The position numbers were made by a program, and so were the translations under genes. From positions 1 through 64,000 of the forward strand of contig NZGD01000279.1 of NCBI GenBank assembly GCA_002690925.1: DNA of 64,000 nt, in the 5' to 3' direction. The number at the start of each line of letters is the position of its first letter. Position 1 is the first letter of the stretch. This stretch comes from Rhodopirellula sp. GTDB taxonomy: Bacteria; Planctomycetota; Planctomycetia; Pirellulales; Pirellulaceae. Below are positions 29,544 through 38,725 of the stretch, one piece after another. The notes under the pieces are model-generated. The model did not search any database. It was given only the letters and a program-made list of their open reading frames with translations, and was not told where the DNA came from.

Positions 29544-30062
29544 TCAAGTCTCCTGCATTCGACGGTGCATACAATCAGCAAGCCCACGGCGCAATCGGAG
29601 CAATGCAACTTTCACTGCATCTGCTTTGCGTCCCACCGACTTTGCAATCTCGGCAATCGGCATAGCACGATAATAACGCAACTGCAGCAACTCCATCTTC
29701 TCACGCGGCAAATCGCTCATGCCCCTACGCAAAGCAAGTCGCATCGTTTCAAGTTGATCAACCTGCCGTTCTGTCTCGTCCGATAACGCCGCAACCAACT
29801 CCGTATCCAACAAGCACTTATCTCGACCTTGGTCGCGCACGTGCGCCAAAACTTGAAATCTGGCGATTGCCAATGCCCACGGCATGAAGGGAGCCCCCTC
29901 ACGAAACTCAGCCTTCTTGCGCCACAGGACGAGATTCGTCTCCTGCACCACGTCCATCGCTCTTGAATGCTCACCAAGCATCGAGTAGGCATATCCAAAC
30001 AGCCTTCCCTGACACTCAGTCAACTGCTGGACAAAAATTTCGGTCTGCTCTGTATCGCTCAT
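29544..30062 (-). CDS. Planctomycete-type ECF sigma factor
   Basis: A 172-residue ECF sigma. Region 2: C-Q-G-R-L-F-G-Y-A-Y-S-M-L-G ... A-M-D-V-V-Q-E-T-N-L-V-L-W and F-M-P-W-A-L-A-I-A-R-F. Region 4: M-S-D-L-P-R-E-K-M-E-L-L-Q-L-R-Y-Y ... I-A-E-I-A-K-S-V-G-R-K-A-D-A-V-K. This is the subgroup seen in planctomycetes and verrucomicrobia in front of FecR-LamG genes. ATG 30062 is chosen because the sigma fold begins just after it; the frame continues to 30209 without homology. It is the first gene of the minus-strand series ending in DUF1501, so it probably regulates its own operon. A paralogous fragment survives as a pseudogene downstream of that operon. Confidence 0.92.
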   Translation of the reverse strand: MSDTEQTEIFVQQLTECQGRLFGYAYSMLGEHSRAMDVVQETNLVLWRKKAEFREGAPFMPWALAIARFQVLAHVRDQGRDKCLLDTELVAALSDETERQVDQLETMRLALRRGMSDLPREKMELLQLRYYRAMPIAEIAKSVGRKADAVKVALLRLRRGLADCMHRRMQET

Positions 30063-30258
30063 GTAATATCGCTCGCGGAATCTCCGAGTGTAAGGAGTTA
30101 CCAGACCCACTGCGAAGGTTACGCGAAAAACCGAAAAACTCTCTCTTCGCGGCCATACACAGCAAACCGAGTGCACAATTGGCGTCCAGGAAAGGCACGC
30201 GTTCTGCAAAAACCATCAGAATGTAAGGAACAGCTCATGCCAAGCTTCTGAGACAGCG

Positions 30259-31599
30259 TCACGGTGACTCAAGCACCATCGCGATCGCATTCCCTTCGGA
30301 TGTGTGCGACAGGCAGAGAACGTGATTTGATGACATTGCTTTGGGCGCGTCACGAAATCCTACTTGTGCGTTTGTTGCTTTCAGCTGCACTGTTGGCGGT
30401 ACTTGGCGTTTCACCAATGCCAGAGTTCCCGCAACAAGATCGACCATTCCACTAGCCGCGCCACTGTGCCCCAGCGATGCGATCGTAGCAACAACAGGAG
30501 CGTCGGGAACCACCTCTTCGAGTGCCGTACGTTCGGCCAAATCAATGACAGGATCCCCCATCCCGTGCGAAACCACCAAACCGACCTGCGAAGCTTCGAT
30601 CCCTGCATCCGCCAGAGCGGTGACCATCGAACGCTTCATTGCCTCTGCTGAGCCCCTGAGTTGTGGATCTGAGTTGGATGACCTCCGGCCTGCTCGCATT
30701 CCACCCGATGCGATGAAGCATGATGCGTAGGAAGCAATCCTTGCCAAAACGACTGTCTCCCGTTTCTCTGCGTCCTCGCGAAGTTCAAGAACAAGTGCAG
30801 CCGCGGCCTCACCGCCAACGACTCCCTGCGACTCAGGGTCATGCGGTCGCGAACTTAGCTCCACTGGATCTGCAACAGCAGCCAGAGGCAAATCAGCTCG
30901 ATAGTTCATGCGTGTTGTGTTGATGCGAGTGCCAGTTGCGCCCGCGATCATCACCTTAGCGGCGCCACGCTCAAGACAGGAAATAGACTCGACCACTGCT
31001 GCCATGCCCGATACGTCACCTTGCACCAGCGTATTGTTTGGCCCATGGGCGTTCATCGAGATACCAACATGACAAGCTGGCATGTTGGGTAGATGCTTCA
31101 ACATCCATAAAGGGGTGACCTTTTTCATTGCAGCACCACCGAACATGGCGGGGTCAAATTTCCCATCCTCGGTCACACTCGCCTTAATGGCATCCTCCAT
31201 CTCGACAGGCGAGCCGTAAAACATCTCACTGCCAAAGACCGTTCCCACATCGGCCGGCTTCAGACTGCCGGTATCGCTCAATGGTAGCTGAGCATTCAGG
31301 CCTGACTGCTCAATTGCCAAATGGGAGGCTGCAAACGCTGTCTGTATCTCCCGGCACATCACTTTCAACGACTTACGCGGACGCACAAACTGCTTGGGCT
31401 CAAAATCGACGACAGGTCCACCGATCCAATGACCCGTTAACAAATCCGAGGACGACGGCACAGCACAACCATCAGTACGGTTGGCCAGTGAAGTGATCCC
31501 AGAACGCCTCTGCAATAATCCTTCAAAGAATGCATCGCCACCGATGCCTATAGAAGACACCACTCCCAATCCGGTTATAACAACGTTGCTGCGGGGCAT
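30259..31599 (-). CDS. Beta-ketoacyl synthase-fold protein lacking the nucleophilic cysteine
   Basis: A 446-residue thiolase-fold protein of the KAS I/II type (V-V-I-T-G-L-G-V-V-S-S-I-G at the N terminus). Both active-site histidines are placed as expected: H345 (S-H-G-M-G-D-P) and H378 (S-L-G-H-S-G-A-A-S-G). The nucleophile motif, normally V-T-A-C-A-S-G after G-P-N, reads V-Q-G-D-V-S-G: the Cys position is Asp195. I checked this on the DNA (GTG CAA GGT GAC GTA TCG GGC). It therefore cannot condense by the usual Cys acyl-enzyme; chain-length-factor-like, decarboxylase or structural roles are possible (inference). ATG 31599 starts just before the fold. It lies 101 bases behind an acyltransferase-like gene. 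It is not near acyl carrier protein genes. Confidence 0.85.
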   Translation of the reverse strand: MPRSNVVITGLGVVSSIGIGGDAFFEGLLQRRSGITSLANRTDGCAVPSSSDLLTGHWIGGPVVDFEPKQFVRPRKSLKVMCREIQTAFAASHLAIEQSGLNAQLPLSDTGSLKPADVGTVFGSEMFYGSPVEMEDAIKASVTEDGKFDPAMFGGAAMKKVTPLWMLKHLPNMPACHVGISMNAHGPNNTLVQGDVSGMAAVVESISCLERGAAKVMIAGATGTRINTTRMNYRADLPLAAVADPVELSSRPHDPESQGVVGGEAAAALVLELREDAEKRETVVLARIASYASCFIASGGMRAGRRSSNSDPQLRGSAEAMKRSMVTALADAGIEASQVGLVVSHGMGDPVIDLAERTALEEVVPDAPVVATIASLGHSGAASGMVDLVAGTLALVKRQVPPTVQLKATNAQVGFRDAPKAMSSNHVLCLSHTSEGNAIAMVLESP

Positions 31600-31700
31600 T
31601 GTGAGGATGGAGCGAAGAAGTGACGGGGTAAAACCCAAAGTATGATTTGCGAACGCACGATTGGATAGGTAATCCACCACAAATCATGACGATAGTGCTA

Positions 31701-32837
31701 TCAATCGTCTAGCAGCGACCGATCGTACAGGCGATGCACCTTAGTCTTGGTGGCCCCGCCTCGCTCAATCGTGCCCCGAGAAAGCTGATTACTCTCCAAC
31801 ACCCACGAAAACTCCCCAATCTGGATCCCAAAAGCAATGGCATCTGGCAAGACTCGCGCCAGTGTAACAAGCCCCAGACCCCATTTCTGATACTCAGGCA
31901 GCACATTCGTGCTGATCATACGAACCCGATCAATCGAATGCTTTTTCGTCTTGATGTGATACCAGCCGAACGGGAATAAGCGCCCGTTGATTTTTTTGAT
32001 GAGCTGATTGAAGTCCAGGAGCCCGAAACCAGCCCCGACAGGCTTCCCGTCAATTTCTGCGATACTGGTTAACTCGGGGACAATGAGATGTTTTAGACCT
32101 TTGCCCTGATGGTCGATCTCCGCCTCACTCATGGGGACGTAACCCCACGTTTGCTGAAGCGACAAATTGTAGATTTCGAGAAAAGATCTTACGTCAGCGG
32201 TAAAATTACTTCGATCAATTGGCCGGCAATTTACCTTGAATCGACGGGTTGCCTCATCAACAACGAACATCAATTTCGGATCAAGGTCATTCAATATGTC
32301 GATATGGGCATCGTAGCTGTAAAGATCCTGCACTTTGGTGAAGCCATAACCCTCGATCAGGCGCGCATAGTAGGGATGATTGTGGGGAATCATGTACGTA
32401 GGCGGAGTATCAAACCCCTCCACAAGCAAGCCACACTCATAATTCAGGCTTGGATTTACCGGTCCTCTGACATCTGTCATTCCCTGGTTTCGAAGCCACT
32501 GGGACGCGGTTGAAAACAGCTCATTACTGGCGTCAATGTCGTCCGCACACTCATAAAAGCCGAAGAAACCCCGTTTCTCTCGATAGCGACGATTATGCTC
32601 ATGATTGACAATAGCAAGCAAACGTCCGACAACCCGGTTCCCACGACGGACAAGAAATGCTTGCCTGTCGGCCTGATCATAGAACGGGTGAGGTTTAAAA
32701 CCCACCATTTCACGACGAACTCCCCACAGGGGTGGAACCCAGCAGTCGTCGTTCTGATATAAGTCCCGCTCCAATTTCAGGAACGCTTTTTCATCTCGCC
32801 GGTTCAGAACCGGTTCACATCGAAGCACATCATTCAT
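31701..32837 (-). CDS. YghO-like GNAT-fold protein
   Basis: About 378 residues, resembling the E. coli YghO family of GNAT-type N-acyltransferases: an N-terminal L-Y-Q-N-D-D-C-W-V-P-P-L region, R-R-G-N-R-V-V-G-R-L-L-A-I-V-N-H (a GNAT-like core strand), F-F-G-F-Y-E-C, then R-G-P-V-N-P-S-L-N-Y-E-C-G-L-L-V-E-G-F, highly typical of this family. Substrate is unknown. No ATG begins the longest frame (a TTG at 32864); the ATG at 32837 is chosen. A putative operon with the ketosynthase-like gene, transcribed after it, suggests a lipid- or acyl-chain role (inference). It diverges from the methyltransferase gene with about 107 bases between. Confidence 0.8.
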   Translation of the reverse strand: MNDVLRCEPVLNRRDEKAFLKLERDLYQNDDCWVPPLWGVRREMVGFKPHPFYDQADRQAFLVRRGNRVVGRLLAIVNHEHNRRYREKRGFFGFYECADDIDASNELFSTASQWLRNQGMTDVRGPVNPSLNYECGLLVEGFDTPPTYMIPHNHPYYARLIEGYGFTKVQDLYSYDAHIDILNDLDPKLMFVVDEATRRFKVNCRPIDRSNFTADVRSFLEIYNLSLQQTWGYVPMSEAEIDHQGKGLKHLIVPELTSIAEIDGKPVGAGFGLLDFNQLIKKINGRLFPFGWYHIKTKKHSIDRVRMISTNVLPEYQKWGLGLVTLARVLPDAIAFGIQIGEFSWVLESNQLSRGTIERGGATKTKVHRLYDRSLLDD

Positions 32838-32944
32838 AATGAAATCATTTTGCTGACGGTCCAATATCCGATTAATTGCTCCACGCAGGCCATGTCAGCG
32901 TTGGCCTACCCAAACCGTCTGGTTCGAAATCATAGAGTGAATGG

Positions 32945-33781
32945 ATGAGCGAGTCTAAGCCTGTCATTTTTCGAAGTTCTGCCAACCCAACCCTACGTCA
33001 CTTGATCCGGATGCGGGACAATCGTTCTCGGCGAAAAGCAAATCGTGTGCTCGTTGACGGATGGCGTGAAACATCTCAGGCCATTCGAGCGGGTATGGAA
33101 TTATGTGGGATTTATGTCCCCGAATCGCTCATTTACGGGAAAAACGATGAATTTAGAGACTCAACCCAACCGGTAATGGCCTTTGCCCAAGACCAACAAA
33201 AGCTGAATTGGGTGGCTGACTCACTGATGGAAAAGATCAGTTACGGGCAGTCTGCGAGGGGTGTTGTTGCGGAATTCATCAGGCCCAGTGCTTCCCTAAA
33301 GTGCCTGTCTTTGCCAAAAAACCCTTTAATTTTGGTCCTAGATGAAATTGAAAAGCCGGGAAATATTGGGGCGGTGTTCCGATCTGCCGACGCTGCCGGG
33401 GTCGATTGCATTTTTCTGAGTGACTGTGTCGATCAGTACAACCCAAACTCGATTCGCAGCAGCTTGGGAACTGTTTTTCAAATACCCTCGTTCAATGCGA
33501 CTGAAGTGGAGTTCAGAGATTTCTTAGTTTCGCAATCCGTCAAGATACTCGCCGCCCGTGTGGAATCATCTAAAAACCTCTGGAAATGCGAACTCAAGTC
33601 CCCCACGGCCATCGTGCTGGGTAGTGAGGCTCGCGGCTTAAAGAACCGTTGGCAGTCGTCTGCCACATCGCCAATCGATGGAATTCGGATCCCCATGACA
33701 GGTGAAGCTGACAGCCTAAACATCGCAGCCTCTGCCGCCATCATCGCATTTGAGGCGGCTCGCCAGCGATCGGAGAGGTAA
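32945..33781 (+). CDS. SpoU/TrmH-family RNA 2'-O-methyltransferase
   Basis: A 278-residue SPOUT methyltransferase. The N-terminal substrate-binding region (R-R-K-A-N-R-V-L-V-D-G) is followed by the catalytic SPOUT knot: motif 1 E-K-P-G-N-I-G-A-V-F-R-S-A-D-A-A-G (about 139-155), motif 2 I-V-L-G-S-E-A-R-G-L (about 224-233) and motif 3 I-P-M-T-G-E-A-D-S-L-N-I-A-A-S (about 249-263). The catalytic Arg of motif 1 and Asn/Ser of motif 3 are present. It would transfer methyl from AdoMet to a ribose 2'-OH in rRNA or tRNA in the cytoplasm; which nucleotide cannot be told. Divergent from the YghO-like gene. Confidence 0.93.
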   Translation: MSESKPVIFRSSANPTLRHLIRMRDNRSRRKANRVLVDGWRETSQAIRAGMELCGIYVPESLIYGKNDEFRDSTQPVMAFAQDQQKLNWVADSLMEKISYGQSARGVVAEFIRPSASLKCLSLPKNPLILVLDEIEKPGNIGAVFRSADAAGVDCIFLSDCVDQYNPNSIRSSLGTVFQIPSFNATEVEFRDFLVSQSVKILAARVESSKNLWKCELKSPTAIVLGSEARGLKNRWQSSATSPIDGIRIPMTGEADSLNIAASAAIIAFEAARQRSER

Positions 33782-33955
33782 AGCGGGACGGTCCAGACCA
33801 CCGTTACACATTCAGGAAACGCGAGAATCGTTAATGTCCCACCAATCGGAACCCGATACCACTTTTACAGCTTGGTGGCTCTCATGAGCCGCAAATAAAG
33901 CTTTTGCGCCTTCACGGCGTTTACAAACGTATTCGTACGGACGCAAGGATGCGGC

Positions 33956-36754
33956 ATGCGTGACCCACAAGAAGCACAGAACGATCGCGCAAAGCGTAGC
34001 CAACGCCAGTGGCTTTTCACGCTTATTTTGGCTGCCTCGCCGTGTCTGGCACAAGAGCCCGAAAACGGTGGGTTAGGAGTTCTGCCTCCACTTCCGTTGA
34101 ATACAAACACAATGCCGTCGAACGCCGACACGAGGGCGTCTGCAGTCCGCAACAACCCTTATGTTGCTTCCGAGAACGAGTCTACCAAGGCAGCAGTCGG
34201 TCAGACATGGCGTTCTGCTCAACTCAGCCCCATCGGTGCCGCGATTGGGCTAAATCCGATTGGTGCAGGTCAGAGCATCACTCAGCCTGCTGATCGCGAC
34301 CCGATCATGATCATTGAACCAGCTCATGTATCGACAGTGCAGCTCAATCCACTCCTGCAGTCTGTTCACCGTCAAAACAATGACCTGGTAGAAGCAAAGC
34401 TGGCACCCGTACAACCGGTGTCCCATTCCGCACCGCCGTTAAACCAAAAAGGAAGCAAGCCAGGAAACAGTGCCGGCGAGGCTTCGATTCTCGTGGTAAC
34501 TCCAGCGAAAAAGCCACTTTTAGTGGTCAAGCCACAAACCGCCGTCGTTCCACCAACATCAGTGCAACCTCGCACTGCAGTGACACAGCCGACCAAAGCA
34601 TCGATACCAGCAACAGCCACCGATGCGAAGCTGCTGCCTGCGAAGGTGACGACAGACGCGATTCAACGGGGGACAGACGAGCCATCTCCAACCCCACCGA
34701 CAACAGCTACCGCAAAAACAGAGAAGCAAAGTCCGAACATGGCTTCGGTTGCCAAGGCAAAGCAGAAAGTAACGGCTGACAAACGTGTCGAGGGCGCATC
34801 CATTGCCGCGATGCTCGGCCAGAATCCGCAGACCGCCGTTGCGGCTTTGAACCAGGAAAAGGCTGCCCCCATCTTCTTCTCCCTTTCAGACAGCACAGAG
34901 ATTGCTCCCTCCAAGGAAGCCCTGCCTCAGAACGAGACAATTAACCTGTCAGATCCGGATACCACAAAGGCTCAGCCTGGGAAACCGCTGGTACCACTGA
35001 AGGTAACAGTCAGGGAGGATGGCAGCATCATCACAACTGAACGTCAAAAGCCTACAACATCTGCCAGCAGGAAAAACACGATACCCAAGCCTATCTTGGC
35101 GGAAACCAACCAACTCGGTATCGGCTTGGGTCTTCCTGCTCCCACGTCTCTACCTAAGACTATTTCAAGCCCGAAGCAATTGCCAACGCCGTCCAGCAAT
35201 GCAAAACAGATCACTCCGAATGGAAAATCGATTTTGTCGACTGCTGGACCATCTTCATCGGGCGAGCACGAAAAACTGTCTGTGGCGCCAGTCAAGAATT
35301 TCAGGCCGAGAACCGTTCTCGAAAATGCAAGAGCCATCAAACCTGCAAAGCCGTTTTCAATCTTTGGCGAGAAAGCCAAACCGATGGACGAAGCCCAGCC
35401 GTTGGAAAAAACAGCATCCACGGTTGCTCCATCAACCTCAGTTGCAGAACCCGATCCGACGACCGAACCGGATGACAACAAACTCACCCTGCCGACACCA
35501 GTCAGCATTTCGAATGTTGTCGCATCGCCTAAGTCAAATGACAAATCAGGTCGATCTGTCATGAAAGTTGAAAGCGTTTCTTCAAAGATTGGTACTAAGA
35601 AAAATCCGCATGCCGAGGTTGCAAGCACAGGTTCCAAGAGTGAACTGCTGAACCCTTTCAACCGGCAACGGAACGATCACACCGCAGCACCCGAACAGCA
35701 GAAACCACCTGAAACCGAGAAAATGAACCAGGTTGTCCGGGTAGAAAAGTTCAAACTCAGCAAGGACCGGCCAAGAGTCCCAGTGAATTTGGAATCAGTG
35801 CTTGAAACCGAAAAGAACGCGAAACAAGTCCCAATCGCCAGCGGTGTCGTTGCTCCCATTGCTCTACCCGAGTCCGTAGAACCGAAACCGGCATCTGCCG
35901 GCGTGGCTACGGCGAAGCCGGCGACGACAATCACCCCACAAAAAACATCGTCAACACCAAAGAAACCAACGGCGGATGTGAATGCGGCAACTCCCGCAAG
36001 CATTGTGACAAATGCGAAGAATCCGTTGGTAAAAGAACCAAAATCCAATGCGGACGAACCTTCCGGAACTACGATTCTTCGAAAAAGATATCGCCCGCCT
36101 GTTGCGGTTCAAGCGATCCCCGGAACAGTCACGCGACAAAACCCCATCGCATCGAAAACCGCGCCCAAAGTTCAAGCCGTCCCCGAGATGGTCATCGACG
36201 TTACAAAAACGCAGCCGCCGGCTCCTGATCTTCAACAGGGAATGCGTCTCGATACTGCCAGCGAGTTGAAAGACAGGGGCTTGATTCTGGGTCCTGACGT
36301 TAAGCTCACCCAACTTCACATGAATCAAGCACAAGTACGCTCACTGACACTTGGGGGTTCCGTTCGTGGTATGCGAGTGGGTGACAAAGGCGTTTGCCAG
36401 GCGTTCGCTTCGGGCCCGAACCAACTTAAGTTGATTGGTACCGGAATCGGAACGACTCGCTTGGTAGTGTGGGCTCAGAATAACGGTAAGGACGACGAAG
36501 TTCTTATGCGTGCTTTTGAGATACATGTTGACGAATTTGTTCCCAGCGAAGGCAACTCCATCAAAAGCACCACCGTGCTCCTGAACCAGTCCATCCAAAA
36601 AGTGTTCCCGCAAAGCCGAGCCAAAGTTCAACTTGTACGAGGCGAATTGTGGGTCACTGGAACCTGTGAGTCTCAGGAATCAGCCGAGAAGATACTACGC
36701 ATGGTACGCAAATCTTGCCTGATTCCAGTTCGAGATCAGCTAACCGTTAAATAA
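33956..36754 (+). CDS. Low-complexity exported protein ending in secretin-type N-domain and BON-like domain
   Basis: A 932-residue protein. After a basic start (A-K-R-S-Q-R-Q-W) comes a signal peptide ending near A-Q-E-P. Residues about 60-770 are Pro/Thr/Lys/Ala/Ser-rich and look disordered, with many T-P-K-K-like tracts. The last 155 residues are folded: about 778-860 resembles the N-terminal domain of pilus/secretin CpaC-type proteins (L-G-G-S-V-R-G-M-R-V ... I-G-I-G-T-T-R-L-V-V-W), and about 862-932 a BON-like fold (V-Q-L-V-R-G-E-L-W-V-T-G-T). An AAGGATG ribosome site lies before ATG 33956. The C-terminal fold suggests a periplasm or outer-membrane association. It precedes the BBP7 gene by 86 bases, possibly co-transcribed. 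There is no secretin channel domain. Confidence 0.75.
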   Translation: MRDPQEAQNDRAKRSQRQWLFTLILAASPCLAQEPENGGLGVLPPLPLNTNTMPSNADTRASAVRNNPYVASENESTKAAVGQTWRSAQLSPIGAAIGLNPIGAGQSITQPADRDPIMIIEPAHVSTVQLNPLLQSVHRQNNDLVEAKLAPVQPVSHSAPPLNQKGSKPGNSAGEASILVVTPAKKPLLVVKPQTAVVPPTSVQPRTAVTQPTKASIPATATDAKLLPAKVTTDAIQRGTDEPSPTPPTTATAKTEKQSPNMASVAKAKQKVTADKRVEGASIAAMLGQNPQTAVAALNQEKAAPIFFSLSDSTEIAPSKEALPQNETINLSDPDTTKAQPGKPLVPLKVTVREDGSIITTERQKPTTSASRKNTIPKPILAETNQLGIGLGLPAPTSLPKTISSPKQLPTPSSNAKQITPNGKSILSTAGPSSSGEHEKLSVAPVKNFRPRTVLENARAIKPAKPFSIFGEKAKPMDEAQPLEKTASTVAPSTSVAEPDPTTEPDDNKLTLPTPVSISNVVASPKSNDKSGRSVMKVESVSSKIGTKKNPHAEVASTGSKSELLNPFNRQRNDHTAAPEQQKPPETEKMNQVVRVEKFKLSKDRPRVPVNLESVLETEKNAKQVPIASGVVAPIALPESVEPKPASAGVATAKPATTITPQKTSSTPKKPTADVNAATPASIVTNAKNPLVKEPKSNADEPSGTTILRKRYRPPVAVQAIPGTVTRQNPIASKTAPKVQAVPEMVIDVTKTQPPAPDLQQGMRLDTASELKDRGLILGPDVKLTQLHMNQAQVRSLTLGGSVRGMRVGDKGVCQAFASGPNQLKLIGTGIGTTRLVVWAQNNGKDDEVLMRAFEIHVDEFVPSEGNSIKSTTVLLNQSIQKVFPQSRAKVQLVRGELWVTGTCESQESAEKILRMVRKSCLIPVRDQLTVK

Positions 36755-36840
36755 GTCAGTCCGTTTCCGTCTCCACGTGGGAAACCACTTTGGTTACCCA
36801 CACCGCGGCATCACGCCGTATCGATTTAAGAGGTTTGATC

Positions 36841-38100
36841 ATGAGGATTCGTTTGAATCTCCCGAGCAACTTTGTTGCTTCCGGTGAACACGGTAATGGT
36901 GTCTGGTACATCGGCACCCAAACCATCGCAATTTTGATAATGATTGCTGGGTGCAATTCTGCGTGGGGCCAAACCGCCTTGGTCGGGGTTTCCCCGACGC
37001 AAGCTACAGCTTCTGACACAGCTAACACCGGCAATGGCGTCATCACGCTGGGAACAGAAAACTACAAAGTGGTTGACGCAAGCAACTTTGCAGTCACGAC
37101 TTCTGTAGGCCAAGCAGAACAAAGCAATGTCATTCAGGTCGGATGCCAGTCCTGCCAAACGCATGGCTGTCGTGGCAACTGTCGTGGTGGGCGTGGTGCG
37201 GCTTACCCCTTGGGCAACCTGTGTGCTCCATGCGAACCCTTTTGGTACGCATCGATTGAGACGCTTTTCATGCAGCGACAGGATGGAAACTATTCAGCAA
37301 GCCCTAGCTTTGAGATGAATGGTTACGACTTTGAGGGCATTCCCCGGCTTACCATTGGCTGCGTACCTGACTGCATCAACGGATGTGAATTGTCTTTCAC
37401 TGGCGTCGCAGAATGGAAACAGTCTGGGGCAGCGAGCAACCCGGGCGGAGGAATAGGAACATTCCTGACCACAGCCTCACCTTTTGGTCCCGATGATATT
37501 TCAGCCTTTTCTAACTCCACTGATCAGAGCCAGAGTCTTGAGGCTCGATATTGGTCTGTCGAAGCCAACAAAACAATGGTGGGTTACGACGTTGCAAGAT
37601 GCCTATGCGGCATTCGATACATTGATTACCAGGAACTCTATAGTTACGCGGCAGAAGACGCGAATACCGAAGGCGGAATCACCCCGACAGTCCTCGGCTC
37701 ACTCACCAGTGAAACCAAAAACCACCTTATTGGCGGTCAAGTTGGAATCGATCTGCTCTATCCAATCTGTCGGCGTGGTTACACGGACTTTCGAGCACGT
37801 GCAGGGGTTTTCGCAAACTTCGCAGATATGAACTTTGATTTTCGCAACAATCTCGATACCACCTTATTCGCCGATGATGACACGATCACTGTCTCGGGGC
37901 TGGTCGAGTTAGCGGGTGGACTTCGCTTCCAGGTCACTAAGTGCATCAGCATCCGAGCAGGCGGTGAATTGTGGTGGTTGAGTGGCGTCGCCACGGCAAC
38001 AGATCAATTCCGCAAGCAAATTGGCAACACCAGTAAAGTGCGAACCGGAAGCGACTTCTTCGTGGCTGGCGGAACCTTGGGAGCGGAATTCCGCTATTAG
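36841..38100 (+). CDS. BBP7-type outer-membrane beta-barrel protein
   Basis: A 419-residue protein starting with a signal peptide (hydrophobic core about 24-38). A Cys-rich tract follows at about 98-130 (C-Q-S-C-Q-T-H-G-C-R-G-N-C). The C-terminal two thirds match the BBP7 family of planctomycete outer-membrane barrels: alternating hydrophobic strands, several F/Y-ending segments, and a final barrel strand ending in phenylalanine-arginine-tyrosine (E-F-R-Y), as expected for outer-membrane insertion. ATG 36841 is preferred to the TTG at 36790. The function of the family is not known; structural or surface exposed. The preceding protein may interact with it in the envelope. A hairpin terminator lies 60 bases downstream. 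Confidence 0.82.
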   Translation: MRIRLNLPSNFVASGEHGNGVWYIGTQTIAILIMIAGCNSAWGQTALVGVSPTQATASDTANTGNGVITLGTENYKVVDASNFAVTTSVGQAEQSNVIQVGCQSCQTHGCRGNCRGGRGAAYPLGNLCAPCEPFWYASIETLFMQRQDGNYSASPSFEMNGYDFEGIPRLTIGCVPDCINGCELSFTGVAEWKQSGAASNPGGGIGTFLTTASPFGPDDISAFSNSTDQSQSLEARYWSVEANKTMVGYDVARCLCGIRYIDYQELYSYAAEDANTEGGITPTVLGSLTSETKNHLIGGQVGIDLLYPICRRGYTDFRARAGVFANFADMNFDFRNNLDTTLFADDDTITVSGLVELAGGLRFQVTKCISIRAGGELWWLSGVATATDQFRKQIGNTSKVRTGSDFFVAGGTLGAEFRY

Positions 38101-38162
38101 CGGACCCCATAGCAAGCTCCGTTGATCGCACCCAGCTTGCAACATCCAACATAAGACGAAAA

Positions 38163-38205
38163 AGCCTGTTCAGAATCATCCGTCAAGGATGGTGCTCAAC
38201 AGGCT
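38163..38205. terminator. Likely bidirectional hairpin terminator
   Basis: Outer arms AGCCTGTT (38163-38170) and AACAGGCT (38198-38205), with inner arms ATCATCC and GGATGGT (one G-U pair) around a five-base loop. A-rich upstream and T-rich downstream flanks on the plus strand. It sits between convergent genes (BBP7 plus, GYF/zinc-ribbon minus), fitting a shared terminator. Confidence 0.72.
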
Positions 38206-38272
38206 ATTTCAATGCGGCACACAGTTTTCAACACATTTCAACACAACAACGCGACTTCAAATCCGGCATCGA

Positions 38273-38677
38273 TCAATTTGACTCGTTCTCACGCTTCTTG
38301 ACGATACGCTTCTTTTTAAGCCAATTTTTGACGGAGTTACCGGCATTACCTACAACCGTTTGATCTGCCGGATTTAGAATCGTGTTCTCAGTGATCTGTG
38401 TGAGTGCCCGTTGGATTTCGCGACCACATTCATGGCAATTGACAGGTGGTTCTGTTACCTCCGTTTCGCATTGAGGACAAAAATAGCGAATTGTAGGTCG
38501 CATCGCAGCTTCAAAGAGGCCTCCAACATTCGAAGCTGAAAACCAATTCGAATCGTCTTTCCGTAGCATGGACTCGGACGTAACCTTCCCTCCGCGAACC
38601 ATCTCCAGTAACTCGCTAGGTCGCAGCGGCCCAAGGTCTTCCTGCCCCTCGTCCTGTTGCACAAACCACTTGGTCAC
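38273..38677 (-). CDS. GYF_2-domain protein with zinc ribbon
   Basis: A 134-residue protein. Residues 1-55 match GYF_2: W-F-V-Q-Q-D-E-G-Q-E-D-L-G-P-L-R-P-S-E-L with the G-P-x4-E-L pattern and later D-S-N-W-F. A zinc ribbon follows (C-P-Q-C ... C-H-E-C, about 68-86), then a basic tail (W-L-K-K-K-R-I-V-K-K-R). GTG 38677 is the start: a GGAGG sits nine bases before it and no better codon exists. GYF_2 proteins are usually small adaptors binding proline-rich peptides; this could bind one of the membrane proteins nearby. It lies 48 bases behind the PH-domain gene in the same direction. Confidence 0.8.
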   Translation of the reverse strand: MTKWFVQQDEGQEDLGPLRPSELLEMVRGGKVTSESMLRKDDSNWFSASNVGGLFEAAMRPTIRYFCPQCETEVTEPPVNCHECGREIQRALTQITENTILNPADQTVVGNAGNSVKNWLKKKRIVKKRENESN

Positions 38678-38725
38678 CTGATCATTCCTCCGTTGCCTGA
38701 CAACGCTAAATAGGACTATTCGCTG

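Noticed and set aside
32900-32944. tRNA-like T-loop in GGTTCGAAATC
   Set aside because: No acceptor, D or anticodon stems can be folded around it.
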